Shown here: positions 46,514-59,699 of the stretch, piece after piece
Position numbering within the stretch: the stretch's first letter is position 1
Layout of the letters: the number at the start of each line of letters is the position of its first letter
NCBI RefSeq assembly: GCF_032854445.1
Contig: NW_027018018.1
Span: 52,346-116,345 of the forward strand
DNA length: 64,000 nucleotides
Reading direction: 5' to 3'
Source: Liolophura sinensis
Taxonomy: Eukaryota; Mollusca; Polyplacophora; Chitonida; Chitonidae
The notes under the pieces: generated by a model
Database searches by the model: none
Told to the model about the DNA's origin: nothing
Seen by the model: only the letters and a program-made list of their open reading frames with translations
Position numbers and translations under genes: made by a program

Positions 46514-48713
46514 CGTCAAAAATACGTCGGATTAGCCTCTTACCAGCAGCATTGGAACAGTTTTTCCACTTTTGGATTTTTGCCTGGTCTTTTTCCTAAT
46601 TGAAATCGGCTACATTAACTATGTACAATCGCGACTGGTCATTACTATATTCAACTTTTCATTATAAGTTATGTGCCCTTCGGTAGCCCAGACGACGTCA
46701 AATCTTTGCGCCAAGCCCATTTAACTCACCCAGCAAATGTCTTACTTCTAAGTCGAAGACAAACTCAATGTCTTTATCTACATGTAGAAAAACCACACCA
46801 TTTGTATATAAAAAAAACACAAGGTACTTGATACAGTCCGCTGTAAAAAGTACAATTGAACACTGACCCACATCAATAAGATGCCAAAGGATGCGCAATT
46901 GGGCCAGGCATCTCCAGCTGTTGAAAAATTGCAAATTTCCTTGGTTTCCATGGAGTAAGAGCCGTTGCTGGGCACGTGATCTTGACATCATTGATTATTC
47001 ACTTGTGGCTACAGCCAAAAGTATTGGTCGGAGAGCAACGCGGTTTGCACCATTCGATTTCTCGTCACAAAATACGTCGGATTAGCCTCTTACCAGCAGC
47101 ATTGGAACAGTTTTTTCCACTTTTGGATTTTTGCCTGGTCTTTTTGCTAATTGAAATCGGCTACATTAACTATGTACAATCGCGACTGGTCATTACTATA
47201 TTCAACATTTCATTATAAGTTATGTGCCCTTCGGTAGCCCAGACGACGTCAAATCTTTGGGCCAAGCCCATTTAACTCACCCAGCAAATGTCTTACTTCT
47301 AAGTCGAAGACAAACTCAATGTCTTTATCTACATGTAGAAAAACCACACCATTTGTATATAAAAAAAACACAAGGTACTTGATACAGTCCGCTGTGAAAA
47401 GTACAATTGAACACTGACCCACATCAATAAGGTGCCAAAGGATGCGCAATTGGGCCAGGCATCTCCAGCTGTTGAAAAATTGACAATTTCTATGGTTTCC
47501 ATGGATTAAGAGCCGTTGCTGGGCACGTGATCTTGACATCATTGATTATTCATTTGTGTCTACAGCCAAAAGTATTGGTCGGAGAGCAACGCGGTTTGCA
47601 CCATTCAATTTCTCGTCACAAAATACGTCGGATTAGCCTCTTACCAGCAGCATTGGAACAGTTTTTCTACTTTTGGATTTTTGCCTGGTCTTTTTGCTAA
47701 TTGAAATCGGCTACATTAACTATGTACAATCGCGACTGGTCATTACTATATTCAACTTTTCATTATAAGTTATGTGCCCTTCGGTAGCCCAGACGACGTC
47801 AAATCTTTGGGCCAAGCCCATTTAACTCACCCAGCAAATGTCTTACTTCTAAGTCGAAGAAAATCTCAATGTCTTTATCTACATGTAGAAAAACCACACC
47901 ATTTGTATATAAAAAAAACACAAGGTACTTGATACAGTCCGCTGTAAAAAGTACAATTGAACACTGACCCACATCAATAAGGTGCCAAAGGATGCGCAAT
48001 TGGGCCAGGCATCTCCAGCTGTTCAAAAATTGCAAATTTCTATGGTTTCCATGGAGTAAGAGCCGTTGCTGGGCACGTGATCTTGACATCATTGATTATT
48101 CATTTGTGGCTACAGCCAAAAGTATTGGTCGGAGAGCAACGCGGTTTGCACCATTCGATTTCTCGTCACAAAATACGTCGGATTAGCCCTCTTACCAGCA
48201 GCATTGGAACAGTTTTTCCACTTTTGCATTTTTGCCTGGTCTTTTTGCTAATTCAAATCGGCTACATTAACTATGTACAATCGCGACTGGTCATTACTAT
48301 ATTCAACATTTCATTATAAGCTATGTGCCCTTCGGTAGCCCAGACGACGTCAAATATTTGGGCCAAGCCCATTTAACTCACCTAGCAAATGTCTTACTCC
48401 TAAGTCGAAGACAAACTCAATGTCTTTATCTACATGTAGAAAAACCACACCATTTGTATATAAAAAAACACAAGGTACTTGATACAATCCGCTGTAAAAA
48501 GTATAATTGAACACTGACCCACATCAATAAGGTGCCGAAAGATGCGCAATTGGGCCAGGCATCTCCAGGTGTTGAAAAATTGCAAATTTCTATGGTTTCC
48601 ATGGAGTAAGAGCCGTTGCTGGGCACGTGATCTTGACATCATTGATTATTCATTTGTGGCTACAGCCAAAAGTATTGGTCGGAGAGCAACGCGGTTTGCA
48701 CCATTCGATTTCT
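46514..48713 (+). repeat. ABCD 4-mer HOR, copy 2 (2,200 bp)
   Basis: Same four subtypes in the same order (anchors 46,891, 47,442, 47,992, 48,542). Small differences: an extra T near 47,112 and an extra C near 48,187 (attagccctctt). Confidence 0.92.
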
Positions 48714-50911
48714 CGTCAAAAATACGTCGGATTAGCCTCTTACCAGCAGCATTGGAACAGTTTTTCCACTTTTGGATTTTTGCCTGGTCTTTTTCCTAAT
48801 TGAAATCGGCTACATTAACTATGTACAATCGCGACTGGTCATTACTATATTCAACTTTTCATTATAAGTTATGTGCCCTTCGGTAGCCCAGACGACGTCA
48901 AATCTTTGCGCCAAGCCCATTTAACTCACCCAGCAAATGTCTTACTTCTAAGTCGAAGACAAACTCAATGTCTTTATCTACATGTAGAAAAACCACACCA
49001 TTTGTATATAAAAAAAACACAAGGTACTTGATACAGTCCGCTGTAAAAAGTACAATTGAACACTGACCCACATCAATAAGATGCCAAAGGATGCGCAATT
49101 GGGCCAGGCATCTCCAGCTGTTGAAAAATTGCAAATTTCCTTGGTTTCCATGGAGTAAGAGCCGTTGCTGGGCACGTGATCTTGACATCATTGATTATTC
49201 ACTTGTGGCTACAGCCAAAAGTATTGGTCGGAGAGCAACGCGGTTTGCACCATTCGATTTCTCGTCACAAAATACGTCGGATTAGCCTCTTACCAGCAGC
49301 ATTGGAACAGTTTTTCCACTTTTGGATTTTTGCCTGGTCTTTTTGCTAATTGAAATCGGCTACATTAACTATGTACAATCGCGACTGGTCATTACTATAT
49401 TCAACATTTCATTATAAGTTATGTGCCCTTCGGTAGCCCAGACGACGTCAAATCTTTGGGCCAAGCCCATTTAACTCACCCAGCAAATGTCTTACTTCTA
49501 AGTGGAAGACAAACTCAATGTCTTTATCTACATGTAGAAAAACCACACCATTTGTATATAAAAAAAACACAAGGTACTTGATACAGTCCGCTGTGAAAAG
49601 TACAATTGAACACTGACCCACATCAATAAGGTGCCAAAGGATGCGCAATTGGGCCAGGCATCTCCAGCTGTTGAAAAATTGACAATTTCTATGGTTTCCA
49701 TGGATTAAGAGCCGTTGCTGGGCACGTGATCTTGACATCATTGATTATTCATTTGTGTCTACAGCCAAAAGTATTGGTCGGAGAGCAACGCGGTTTGCAC
49801 CATTCAATTTCTCGTCACAAAATACGTCGGATTAGCCTCTTACCAGCAGCATTGGAACAGTTTTTCTACTTTTGGATTTTTGCCTGGTCTTTTTGCTAAT
49901 TGAAATCGGCTACATTAACTATGTACAATCGCGACTGGTCATTACTATATTCAACTTTTCATTATAAGTTATGTGCCCTTCGGTAGCCCAGACGACGTCA
50001 AATCTTTGGGCCAAGCCCATTTAACTCACCCAGCAAATGTCTTACTTCTAAGTCGAAGAAAATCTCAATGTCTTTATCTACATGTAGAAAAACCACACCA
50101 TTTGTATATAAAAAAAACACAAGGTACTTGATACAGTCCGCTGTAAAAAGTACAATTGAACACTGACCCACATCAATAAGGTGCCAAAGGATGCGCAATT
50201 GGGCCAGGCATCTCCAGCTGTTCAAAAATTGCAAATTTCTATGGTTTCCATGGAGTAAGAGCCGTTGCTGGGCACGTGATCTTGACATCATTGATTATTC
50301 ATTTGTGGCTACAGCCAAAAGTATTGGTCGGAGAGCAACGCGGTTTGCACCATTCGATTTCTCGTCACAAAATACGTCGGATTAGCCTCTTACCAGCAGC
50401 ATTGGAACAGTTTTTCCACTTTTGCATTTTTGCCTGGTCTTTTTGCTAATTCAAATCGGCTACATTAACTATGTACAATCGCGACTGGTCATTACTATAT
50501 TCAACATTTCATTATAAGCTATGTGCCCTTCGGTAGCCCAGACGACGTCAAATATTTGGGCCAAGCCCATTTAACTCACCTAGCAAATGTCTTACTCCTA
50601 AGTCGAAGACAAACTCAATGTCTTTATCTACATGTAGAAAAACCACACCATTTGTATATAAAAAAACACAAGGTACTTGATACAATCCGCTGTAAATAGT
50701 ATAATTGAACACTGACCCACATCAATAAGGTGCCGAAAGATGCGCAATTGGGCCAGGCATCTCCAGCTGTTGAAAAATTGCAAATTTCTATGGTTTCCAT
50801 GGAGTAAGAGCCGTTGCTGGGCACGTGATCTTGACATCATTGATTATTCATTTGTGGCTACAGCCAAAAGTATTGGTCGGAGAGCAACGCGGTTTGCACC
50901 ATTCGATTTCT
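48714..50911 (+). repeat. ABCD' 4-mer HOR, copy 3 (2,198 bp)
   Basis: Anchors 49,091, 49,641, 50,191 and 50,740. B has agtggaag near 49,501; the last monomer is D', with gtaaatagtat near 50,693 and cagctgttg instead of caggtgttg. These variants recur at 60,484 and 61,680, linking this copy to the fifth rather than to its neighbours. Confidence 0.92.
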
Positions 50912-52008
50912 CGTCAAAAATACGTCGGATTAGCCTCTTACCAGCAGCATTGGAACAGTTTTTCCACTTTTGGATTTTTGCATGGTCTTTTTGCTAATTG
51001 AAATCGGCTACATTAACTATGTATAATCGCGACTGCTCATTACTATATTCAACTTTTCATTATAAGTTATGTGCCTTTCGGTAGCCCAGACGACGTCAAA
51101 TCTTTGGGCCAAGCCCATTTAACTCACCCAGCAAATGTCTTACTTCTAAGTGGAAGACAAACTCAATGTCTTTATCTACATGTAGAAAAACCACACCATT
51201 TGTATATAAAAAAACACATGGTACTTGATACAGTCCGCTGTAAAAAGTACAATTGAACACTGACCCACATCAATAAGGTGCCGAAAGATGCGCAATTGGG
51301 CCAGGCATCTCCAGCTGTTGAAAAATTGCAAATTTCTATGGTTTCCATGGATTAAAAGCCGTTGCTGGGCACGTGATCTTGACATCATTGATTATTCATT
51401 TGTGGCTACAGCCAATAGTATTGGTCGGAGAGCAACGCGGTTTGCACCATTCGATTTCTCGTCACAAAATACGTCGGATTAGCCTCTTACCAGCAGCATT
51501 GGAACAGTTTTTCCACTTTTGGATTTTTGCCTGGTCTTTTTGCTAATTGAAATCGGCTACATTAACTATGTACAATCGCGACTGCTCATTACTATATTCA
51601 ACATTTCATTATAAGTTATGTGCCCTTCGGTAGCCCAGTCGACGTCAAATCTTTGGGCCAAGCCCATTTAACTCACCCAGCAAATGTCTTACTTCTAAGT
51701 CGAAGACAAACTCAATGTCTTTATCTACATGTAGAAAAACCACACCATTTGTATATAAAAAAACACAAGGTACTTGATACAGTCCGCTGTAAAAAGTACA
51801 ATTAAACACTGACCCACATCAATAAGGTGCCGAAAGATGCGCAATTGGGCCAGGCATCTCCAGCTGTTGAAAAATTGCAAATTTCTATGGTTTCCATGGA
51901 GTAAGAGCCGTTGCTGGGCACGTGATCTTGACATCATTGATTATTCATTTGTGGCTACAGCCAAAAGTATTGGTCGGAGAGCAACGCGGTTTGCCCCATT
52001 CGATTTCT
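50912..52008 (+). repeat. Single monomers E and G, copy 1
   Basis: E (51,288): tttttgcatggtc, gtataatcgcg, gtgcctttcgg, cacatggtac, ggattaaaag, gccaatag. G (51,837): agtcgacgtc, aattaaacac, ttgccccattcg, leading into cacaaattacgtcgtatt. Both recur in the same order at 61,899-62,994. They separate the 4-mer from the 3-mer inner HORs. Confidence 0.88.
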
Positions 52009-52385
52009 CGTCACAAATTACGTCGTATTAGCCTCTTACCAGCAGCATTGGAACAGTTTCTCCACTTTTGGATTTTTGCCTGGTCTTTTTGCTAATTGAA
52101 ATCGGCTACATTAACTATGTACCATCGCGACTGGTCATTACTATATTCAACTTTTCATTATAAGTTATGTGCCCTTCGGTAGCCCAGACGACGTCAAATC
52201 ATTGGGCCAAGCCCATTTAACTCACCCAGCAAATGTCTTACTTCTAAGTCGAAGATAAACTCAATGTCTTTATCTACATGTAGAAAAACCACACCATTTG
52301 TATATAAAAAAACACAAGGTACTTGATACAGTCTGCTGTAAAAAGTACAATTGAACACTGACCCACATCAATAAGGTGCCGAAAG

Positions 52386-54033
52386 ATGCGCAATTGGGCC
52401 AGGCATCTCCAGCTCTTGAAAAATTGCAAATTTCTATGGTTTCCATGGAGTAAGAGCCGTTGCTGGGCACGTGATCTTGACATCATTGATTATTCATTTG
52501 TGGCTACAGCCAAAAGTATTGGTTGGAGAGCAACGCGGTTTGCACCATTCGATTTCTCGTCAAAAATACGTCGGATTAGCCTCTTACCAGCAGCATTGGA
52601 ACAGTTTTTCCACTTTTGGATTTTTACCTGGTCTTTTTGCTAATTGAAATCGGCTACATTAACTATGTACAATCGCGACTGGTCATTACTATATTCAACT
52701 TTTCATTATAAGTTATGTGCCTTTCGGTAGCCCAGACGACGTCAAATCTTTGGGCCAAGCCCATTTAACTCACCCAGCAAATGTCTTACTTCTAAGTCGA
52801 AGACAAACTCAATGTCCTTATCTACATGTAGAAAAACCACACCATTTGTATATAAAAAAACACAAGGTACTTGATACAGTCCGCTGTAAAAAGTACAATT
52901 AAACACTGACCCACATCAATAAGGTGCCGAAAGATGCGCAATTGGGCCAGGCATCTCCAGCTGTTGAAAAATTGACAATTTCTATGGTTTCCATGGATTA
53001 AGAGCCGTTGCTGGGCACGTGATCTTGACATCATTGATTATTCATTTGTGGCTACAGCCAAAAGTATTGGTCGGAGAGCAACGCGGTTTGCACCATTCGA
53101 TTTCTCGTCACAAAATACGTCGGATTAGCCTCTTACCAGCAGCATTGGAACAGTTTTTCTACTTTTGGATTTTTGCCTGGTCTTTTTGCTAATTGAAATC
53201 GGCTACATTAACTATGTACAATCGCGACTGGTCATTACTATATTCAACTTTTCATTATAAGTTATGTGCCCTTCGGTAGCCCAGACGACGTCAAATCTTT
53301 GGGCCAAGCCCATTTAACTCACCCAGCAAATGTCTTACTTCTAAGTCGAAGACAATCTCAATGTCTTTATCTACATGTAGAAAAACCACACCATTTGTAT
53401 ATAAAAAAAACACAAGGTACTTGATACAGTCCGCTGTAAAAAGTACAATTGAACACTGACCCACATCAATAAGGTGCCAAAGGATGCGCAATTGGGCCAG
53501 GCATCTCCAGCTGTTCAAAAATTGACAATTTCTATGGTTTCCATGGAGTAAAAGCCGTTGCTGGGCACGTGATCTTGACATCATTGATTATTCATTTGTG
53601 GCTACAGCCAAAAGTATTGGTCGGAGAGCAACGCGGTTTGCACCATTCGATTTCTCGTCACAAAATACGTCGGATTAGCCTCTTACCAGCAGCATTGGAA
53701 CAGTTTTTCTACTTTTGGATTTTTGTCTGGTCTTTTTGCGAATTGAAATCGGCTACATTAACTATGTACACTCGCGACTGGTCATTACTATATTCAACAT
53801 TTCATTATAAGCTATGTGCCCTTCGGTAGCCCAGACGACGTCAAATATTTGGGCCAAGCCCATTTAACTCACCTAGCAAATGTCTTACTCCTAAGTCGAA
53901 GACAAACTCAATGTCTTTATCTACATGTAGAAAAACCACACCATTTGTATATAAAAAAAACACAAGGTACTTGATACAGTCTGCTGTAAAAAGTATAATT
54001 GAACACTGACCCACATTAATAAGGTGCCGAAAG
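52386..54033 (+). repeat. HB'C' 3-mer HOR, copy 1 (1,648 bp)
   Basis: H (52,386): cagctcttg, ggttggag, cgtcaaaaatacg, tttttacctgg. B' (52,934): gtgccttt, gtccttatc, aattaaacac, gtgccgaaag, attgacaatttc. C' (53,484): gacaatctc, gttcaaaaattgac, ggagtaaaag, then gcgaattg and tacactcgcg. All recur 1,648 bp later. Given here in anchor phase, because the shared tract starts inside the H monomer. Confidence 0.88.
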
Positions 54034-55680
54034 ATGCGCAATTGGGCCAGGCATCTCCAGCTCTTGAAAAATTGCAAATTTCTATGGTTTCCATGGAGTA
54101 AGAGCCGTTGCTGGGCACGTGATCTTGACATCATTGATTATTCATTTGTGGCTACAGCCAAAAGTATTGGTTGGAGAGCAACGCGGTTTGCACCATTCGA
54201 TTTCTCGTCAAAAATACGTCGGATTAGCCTCTTACCAGCAGCATTGGAACAGTTTTTCCACTTTTGGATTTTTACCTGGTCTTTTTGCTAATTGAAATCG
54301 GCTACATTAACTATGTACAATCGCGACTGGTCATTACTATATTCAACTTTTCATTATAAGTTATGTGCCTTTCGGTAGCCCAGACGACGTCAAATCTTTG
54401 GGCCAAGCCCATTTAACTCACCCAGCAAATGTCTTACTTCTAAGTCGAAGACAAACTCAATGTCCTTATCTACATGTAGAAAAACCACACCATTTGTATA
54501 TAAAAAAACACAAGGTACTTGATACAGTCCGCTGTAAAAAGTACAATTAAACACTGACCCACATCAATAAGGTGCCGAAAGATGCGCAATTGGGCCAGGC
54601 ATCTCCAGCTGTTGAAAAATTGACAATTTCTATGGTTTCCATGGATTAAGAGCCGTTGCTGGGCACGTGATCTTGACATCATTGATTATTCATTTGTGGC
54701 TACAGCCAAAAGTATTGGTCGGAGAGCAACGCGGTTTGCACCATTCGATTTCTCGTCACAAAATACGTCGGATTAGCCTCTTACCAGCAGCATTGGAACA
54801 GTTTTTCTACTTTTGGATTTTTGCCTGGTCTTTTTGCTAATTGAAATCGGCTACATTAACTATGTACAATCGCGACTGGTCATTACTATATTCAACTTTT
54901 CATTATAAGTTATGTGCCCTTCGGTAGCCCAGACGACGTCAAATCTTTGGGCCAAGCCCATTTAACTCACCCAGCAAATGTCTTACTTCTAAGTCGAAGA
55001 CAATCTCAATGTCTTTATCTACATGTAGAAAAACCACACCATTTGTATATAAAAAAAACACAAGGTACTTGATACAGTCCGCTGTAAAAAGTACAATTGA
55101 ACACTGACCCACATCAATAAGGTGCCAAAGGATGCGCAATTGGGCCAGGCATCTCCAGCTGTTCAAAAATTGACAATTTCTATGGTTTCCATGGAGTAAA
55201 AGCCGTTGCTGGGCACGTGATCTTGACATCATTGATTATTCATTTGTGGCTACAGCCAAAAGTATTGGTCGGAGAGCAACGCGGTTTGCACCATTCGATT
55301 TCTCGTCACAAAATACGTCGGATTAGCCTCTTACCAGCAGCATTGGAACAGTTTTTCTACTTTTGGATTTTTGTCTGGTCTTTTTGCGAATTGAAATCGG
55401 CTACATTAACTATGTACACTCGCGACTGGTCATTACTATATTCAACATTTCATTATAAGCTATGTGCCCTTCGGTAGCCCAGACGACGTCAAATATTTGG
55501 GCCAAGCCCATTTAACTCACCTAGCAAATGTCTTACTCCTAAGTCGAAGACAAACTCAATGTCTTTATCTACATGTAGAAAAACCACACCATTTGTATAT
55601 AAAAAAACACAAGGTACTTGATACAGTCCGCTGTAAAAAGTATAATTGAACACTGACCCACATTAATAAGGTGCCGAAAG
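54034..55680 (+). repeat. HB'C' 3-mer HOR, copy 2 (1,647 bp)
   Basis: Anchors 54,034, 54,582 and 55,132, with the same subtype markers as copy 1. Its left approach (caaatatttggg, cacctagcaaatg, cacattaataagg) is D-like, showing that the 3-mer arose by an exchange between a D-type left half and an H-type right half. Confidence 0.88.
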
Positions 55681-57328
55681 ATGCACAATTGGGCCAGGCA
55701 TCTCCAGCTGTTGAAAAATTGCAAATTTCTATGGTTTCCATGGAGTAAGAGCCGTTGCTGGGCACGTGATCTTGACATCATTGATTAGTCATTTGTGGCT
55801 ACAGCCAAAAGTATTGGTCGGAGAGCAACGCGGTTTGCACCATTCGATTTCTCGTCAAAAATACGTCGGATTAGCCTCTTACCAGCAGCATTGGAACAGT
55901 TTTTCCACTTTTGGATTTTTGCCTGGTCTTTTTGCTAATTGAAATCGGCTACATTAACTATGTATAATCGCGACTGCTCATTACTATATTCAACTTTTCA
56001 TTATAAGTTATGTGCCTTTCGGTAGCCCAGACGACGTCAAATCTTTGGGCCAAGCCCATTTAACTCACCCAGCAAATGTCTTACTTCTAAGTCGAAGACA
56101 AACTCAATGTCTTTATCTACATGTAGAAAAACCACACCATTTGTATATAAAAAAACACAAGGTACTTGATACAGTCCGCTGTAAAAAGTACAATTGAACA
56201 CTGACCCACATCAATAAGGTGCCAAAAGATGCGCAATTGGGCCAGGCATCTCCAGCTGTTGAAAAATTGACAATTTCTATGGTTTCCATGGATTAAGAGC
56301 CGTTGCTGGGCACGTGATCTTGACATCATTGATTATTCATTTGTGGCTACAGCCAAAAGTATTGGTCGGAGAGCAACGCGGTTTGCACCATTCGATTTCT
56401 CGTCACAAAATACGTCGGATTAGCCTCTTACCAGCAGCATTGGAACAGTTTTTCTACTTTTGGATTTTTGCCTGGTCTTTTTGCTAATTGAAATCGGCTA
56501 CATTAACTATGTACAATCGCGACTGGTCATTACTATATTCAACTTTTCATTATAAGTTATGTGCCCTTCGGTAGCCCAGACGACGTCAAATCTTTGGGCC
56601 AAGCCCATTTAACTCACCCAGCAAATGTCTTACTTCTAAGTCGAAGACAATCTCAATGTCTTTATCTACATGTAGAAAAACCACACCATTTGTATATAAA
56701 AAAAACACAAGGTACTTGATACAGTCCGCTGTAAAAAGTACAATTGAACACTGACCCACATCAATAAGGTGCCAAAGGATGCGCAATTGGGCCAGGCATC
56801 TCCAGCTGTTCAAAAATTGACAATTTCTATGGTTTCCATGGAGTAAGAGCCGTTGCTGGGCACGTGATCTTGACATCATTGATTATTCATTTGTGGCTAC
56901 AGCCAAAAGTATTGGTCGGAGAGCAACGCGGTTTGCACCATTCGATTTCTCGTCACAAAATACGTCGGATTAGCCTCTTACCAGCAGCATTGGAACAGTT
57001 TTTCTACTTTTGGATTTTTGCCTGGTCTTTTTGCGAATTGAAATCGGCTACATTAACTATGTACACTCGCGACTGGTCATTACTATGTTCAATTTTTCAT
57101 TATAAGTTATGTGCCCTTCGGTAGCCCAGACGACGTCAAATCTTTGGGCCAAGCCCATTTAACTCACCCAGCAAATGTCTTACTTCTAAGTGGAAGACAA
57201 ACTCAATGTCTTTATCTACATGTAGAAAAACCACACCATTTGTATATAAAAAAATTACAAGGTACTTGATACAGTGCGCTGTGAAAAGTACAATTGAACA
57301 CTGACCCACATCAATAAGGTGCCAAAGG
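55681..57328 (+). repeat. Variant 3-mer D''B''C', copy 3 (1,648 bp)
   Basis: The first member reads atgcacaattggg, cagctgttg and gattagtcat rather than the H markers. The second reads gtgccaaaag with attgacaatttc. The third matches C' (gacaatctc, gttcaaaaattgac, then gcgaattg, tacactcgcg). It then leads into X at 56,951. Confidence 0.82.
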
Positions 57329-57500
57329 ATGCGCAATTGGGCCAGGCATCTCCAGCTGTTGAAAAATTGCAAATTTCCTTGGTTTCCATGGAGTAAGAGC
57401 CGTTGCTGGGCACGTGATCTTGACATCATTGATTATTCACTTGTGGCTACAGCCAAAAGTATTGGTCGGAGAGCAACGCTTTTTGCACCATTCGATTTCT
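56951..57500 (+). repeat. Marker monomer X, copy 2 (550 bp)
   Basis: Carries aaaaaaattacaagg near 57,249, cagtgcgctg near 57,273 and aacgctttttgc near 57,475, as in 43,767-44,316. One difference is actatgttcaat near 57,083. Confidence 0.9.
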
Positions 57501-59699
57501 CGTCACAAAATACGTCGGATTAGCCTCTTACCAGCAGCATTGGAACAGTTTTTCCACTTTTGGATTTTTGCCTGGTCTTTTTCCTAATTGAAATCGGCTA
57601 CATTAACTATGTACAATCGCGACTGGTCATTACTATATTCAACTTTTCATTATAAGTTATGTGCCCTTCGGTAGCCCAGACGACGTCAAATCTTTGCGCC
57701 AAGCCCATTTAACTCACCCAGCAAATGTCTTACTTCTAAGTCGAAGACAAACTCAATGTCTTTATCTACATGTAGAAAAACCACACCATTTGTATATAAA
57801 AAAAACACAAGGTACTTGATACAGTCCGCTGTAAAAAGTACAATTGAACACTGACCCACATCAATAAGATGCCAAAGGATGCGCAATTGGGCCAGGCATC
57901 TCCAGCTGTTGAAAAATTGCAAATTTCCTTGGTTTCCATGGAGTAAGAGCCGTTGCTGGGCACGTGATCTTGACATCATTGATTATTCACTTGTGGCTAC
58001 AGCCAAAAGTATTGGTCGGAGAGCAACGCGGTTTGCACCATTCGATTTCTCGTCACAAAATACGTCGGATTAGCCTCTTACCAGCAGCATTGGAACAGTT
58101 TTTCCACTTTTGGATTTTTGCCTGGTCTTTTTGCTAATTGAAATCGGCTACATTAACTATGTACAATCGCGACTGGTCATTACTATATTCAACATTTCAT
58201 TATAAGTTATGTGCCCTTCGGTAGCCCAGACGACGTCAAATCTTTGGGCCAAGCCCATTTAACTCACCCAGCAAATGTCTTACTTCTAAGTCGAAGACAA
58301 ACTCAATGTCTTTATCTACATGTAGAAAAACCACACCATTTGTATATAAAAAAAACACAAGGTACTTGATACAGTCCGCTGTGAAAAGTACAATTGAACA
58401 CTGACCCACATCAATAAGGTGCCAAAGGATGCGCAATTGGGCCAGGCATCTCCAGCTGTTGAAAAATTGACAATTTCTATGGTTTCCATGGATTAAGAGC
58501 CGTTGCTGGGCACGTGATCTTGACATCATTGATTATTCATTTGTGTCTACAGCCAAAAGTATTGGTCGGAGAGCAACGCGGTTTGCACCATTCAATTTCT
58601 CGTCACAAAATACGTCGGATTAGCCTCTTACCAGCAGCATTGGAACAGTTTTTCTACTTTTGGATTTTTGCCTGGTCTTTTTGCTAATTGAAATCGGCTA
58701 CATTAACTATGTACAATCGCGACTGGTCATTACTATATTCAACTTTTCATTATAAGTTATGTGCCCTTCGGTAGCCCAGACGACGTCAAATCTTTGGGCC
58801 AAGCCCATTTAACTCACCCAGCAAATGTCTTACTTCTAAGTCGAAGAAAATCTCAATGTCTTTATCTACATGTAGAAAAACCACACCATTTGTATATAAA
58901 AAAAACACAAGGTACTTGATACAGTCCGCTGTAAAAAGTACAATTGAACACTGACCCACATCAATAAGGTGCCAAAGGATGCGCAATTGGGCCAGGCATC
59001 TCCAGCTGTTCAAAAATTGCAAATTTCTATGGTTTCCATGGAGTAAGAGCCGTTGCTGGGCACGTGATCTTGACATCATTGATTATTCATTTGTGGCTAC
59101 AGCCAAAAGTATTGGTCGGAGAGCAACGCGGTTTGCACCATTCAATTTCTCGTCACAAAATACGTCGGATTAGCCTCTTACCAGCAGCATTGGAACAGTT
59201 TTTCCACTTTTGCATTTTTGCCTGGTCTTTTTGCTAATTCAAATCGGCTACATTAACTATGTACAATCGCGACTGGTCATTACTATATTCAACATTTCAT
59301 TATAAGCTATGTGCCCTTCGGTAGCCCAGACGACGTCAAATATTTGGGCCAAGCCCATTTAACTCACCTAGCAAATGTCTTACTCCTAAGTCGAAGACAA
59401 ACTCAATGTCTTTATCTACATGTAGAAAAACCACACCATTTGTATATAAAAAAACACAAGGTACTTGATACAATCCGCTGTAAAAAGTATAATTGAACAC
59501 TGACCCACATCAATAAGGTGCCGAAAGATGCGCAATTGGGCCAGGCATCTCCAGGTGTTGAAAAATTGCAAATTTCTATGGTTTCCATGGAGTAAGAGCC
59601 GTTGCTGGGCACGTGATCTTGACATCATTGATTATTCATTTGTGGCTACAGCCAAAAGTATTGGTCGGAGAGCAACGCGGTTTGCACCATTCGATTTCT
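57501..59699 (+). repeat. ABCD 4-mer HOR, copy 4 (2,199 bp)
   Basis: Anchors 57,879, 58,429, 58,979 and 59,528, with all A, B, C and D markers. The C monomer additionally shows cattcaatttc near 59,141. Confidence 0.9.

Larger units (their letters stand above)
43767..56950 (+). repeat. Right domain: 24-monomer nested super-HOR, copy 1 (13,184 bp)
   Basis: Order: X; (A B C D) three times; E; G; (H B' C') twice, then a variant (D'' B'' C'). Most later copies read gtgccgaaag, gacaatttc or caacatttc, variants rare or absent in the left domain. The same order restarts at 56,951 with X. The unit therefore contains two inner HORs of different period, each locally amplified, inside a larger period. 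Confidence 0.88.
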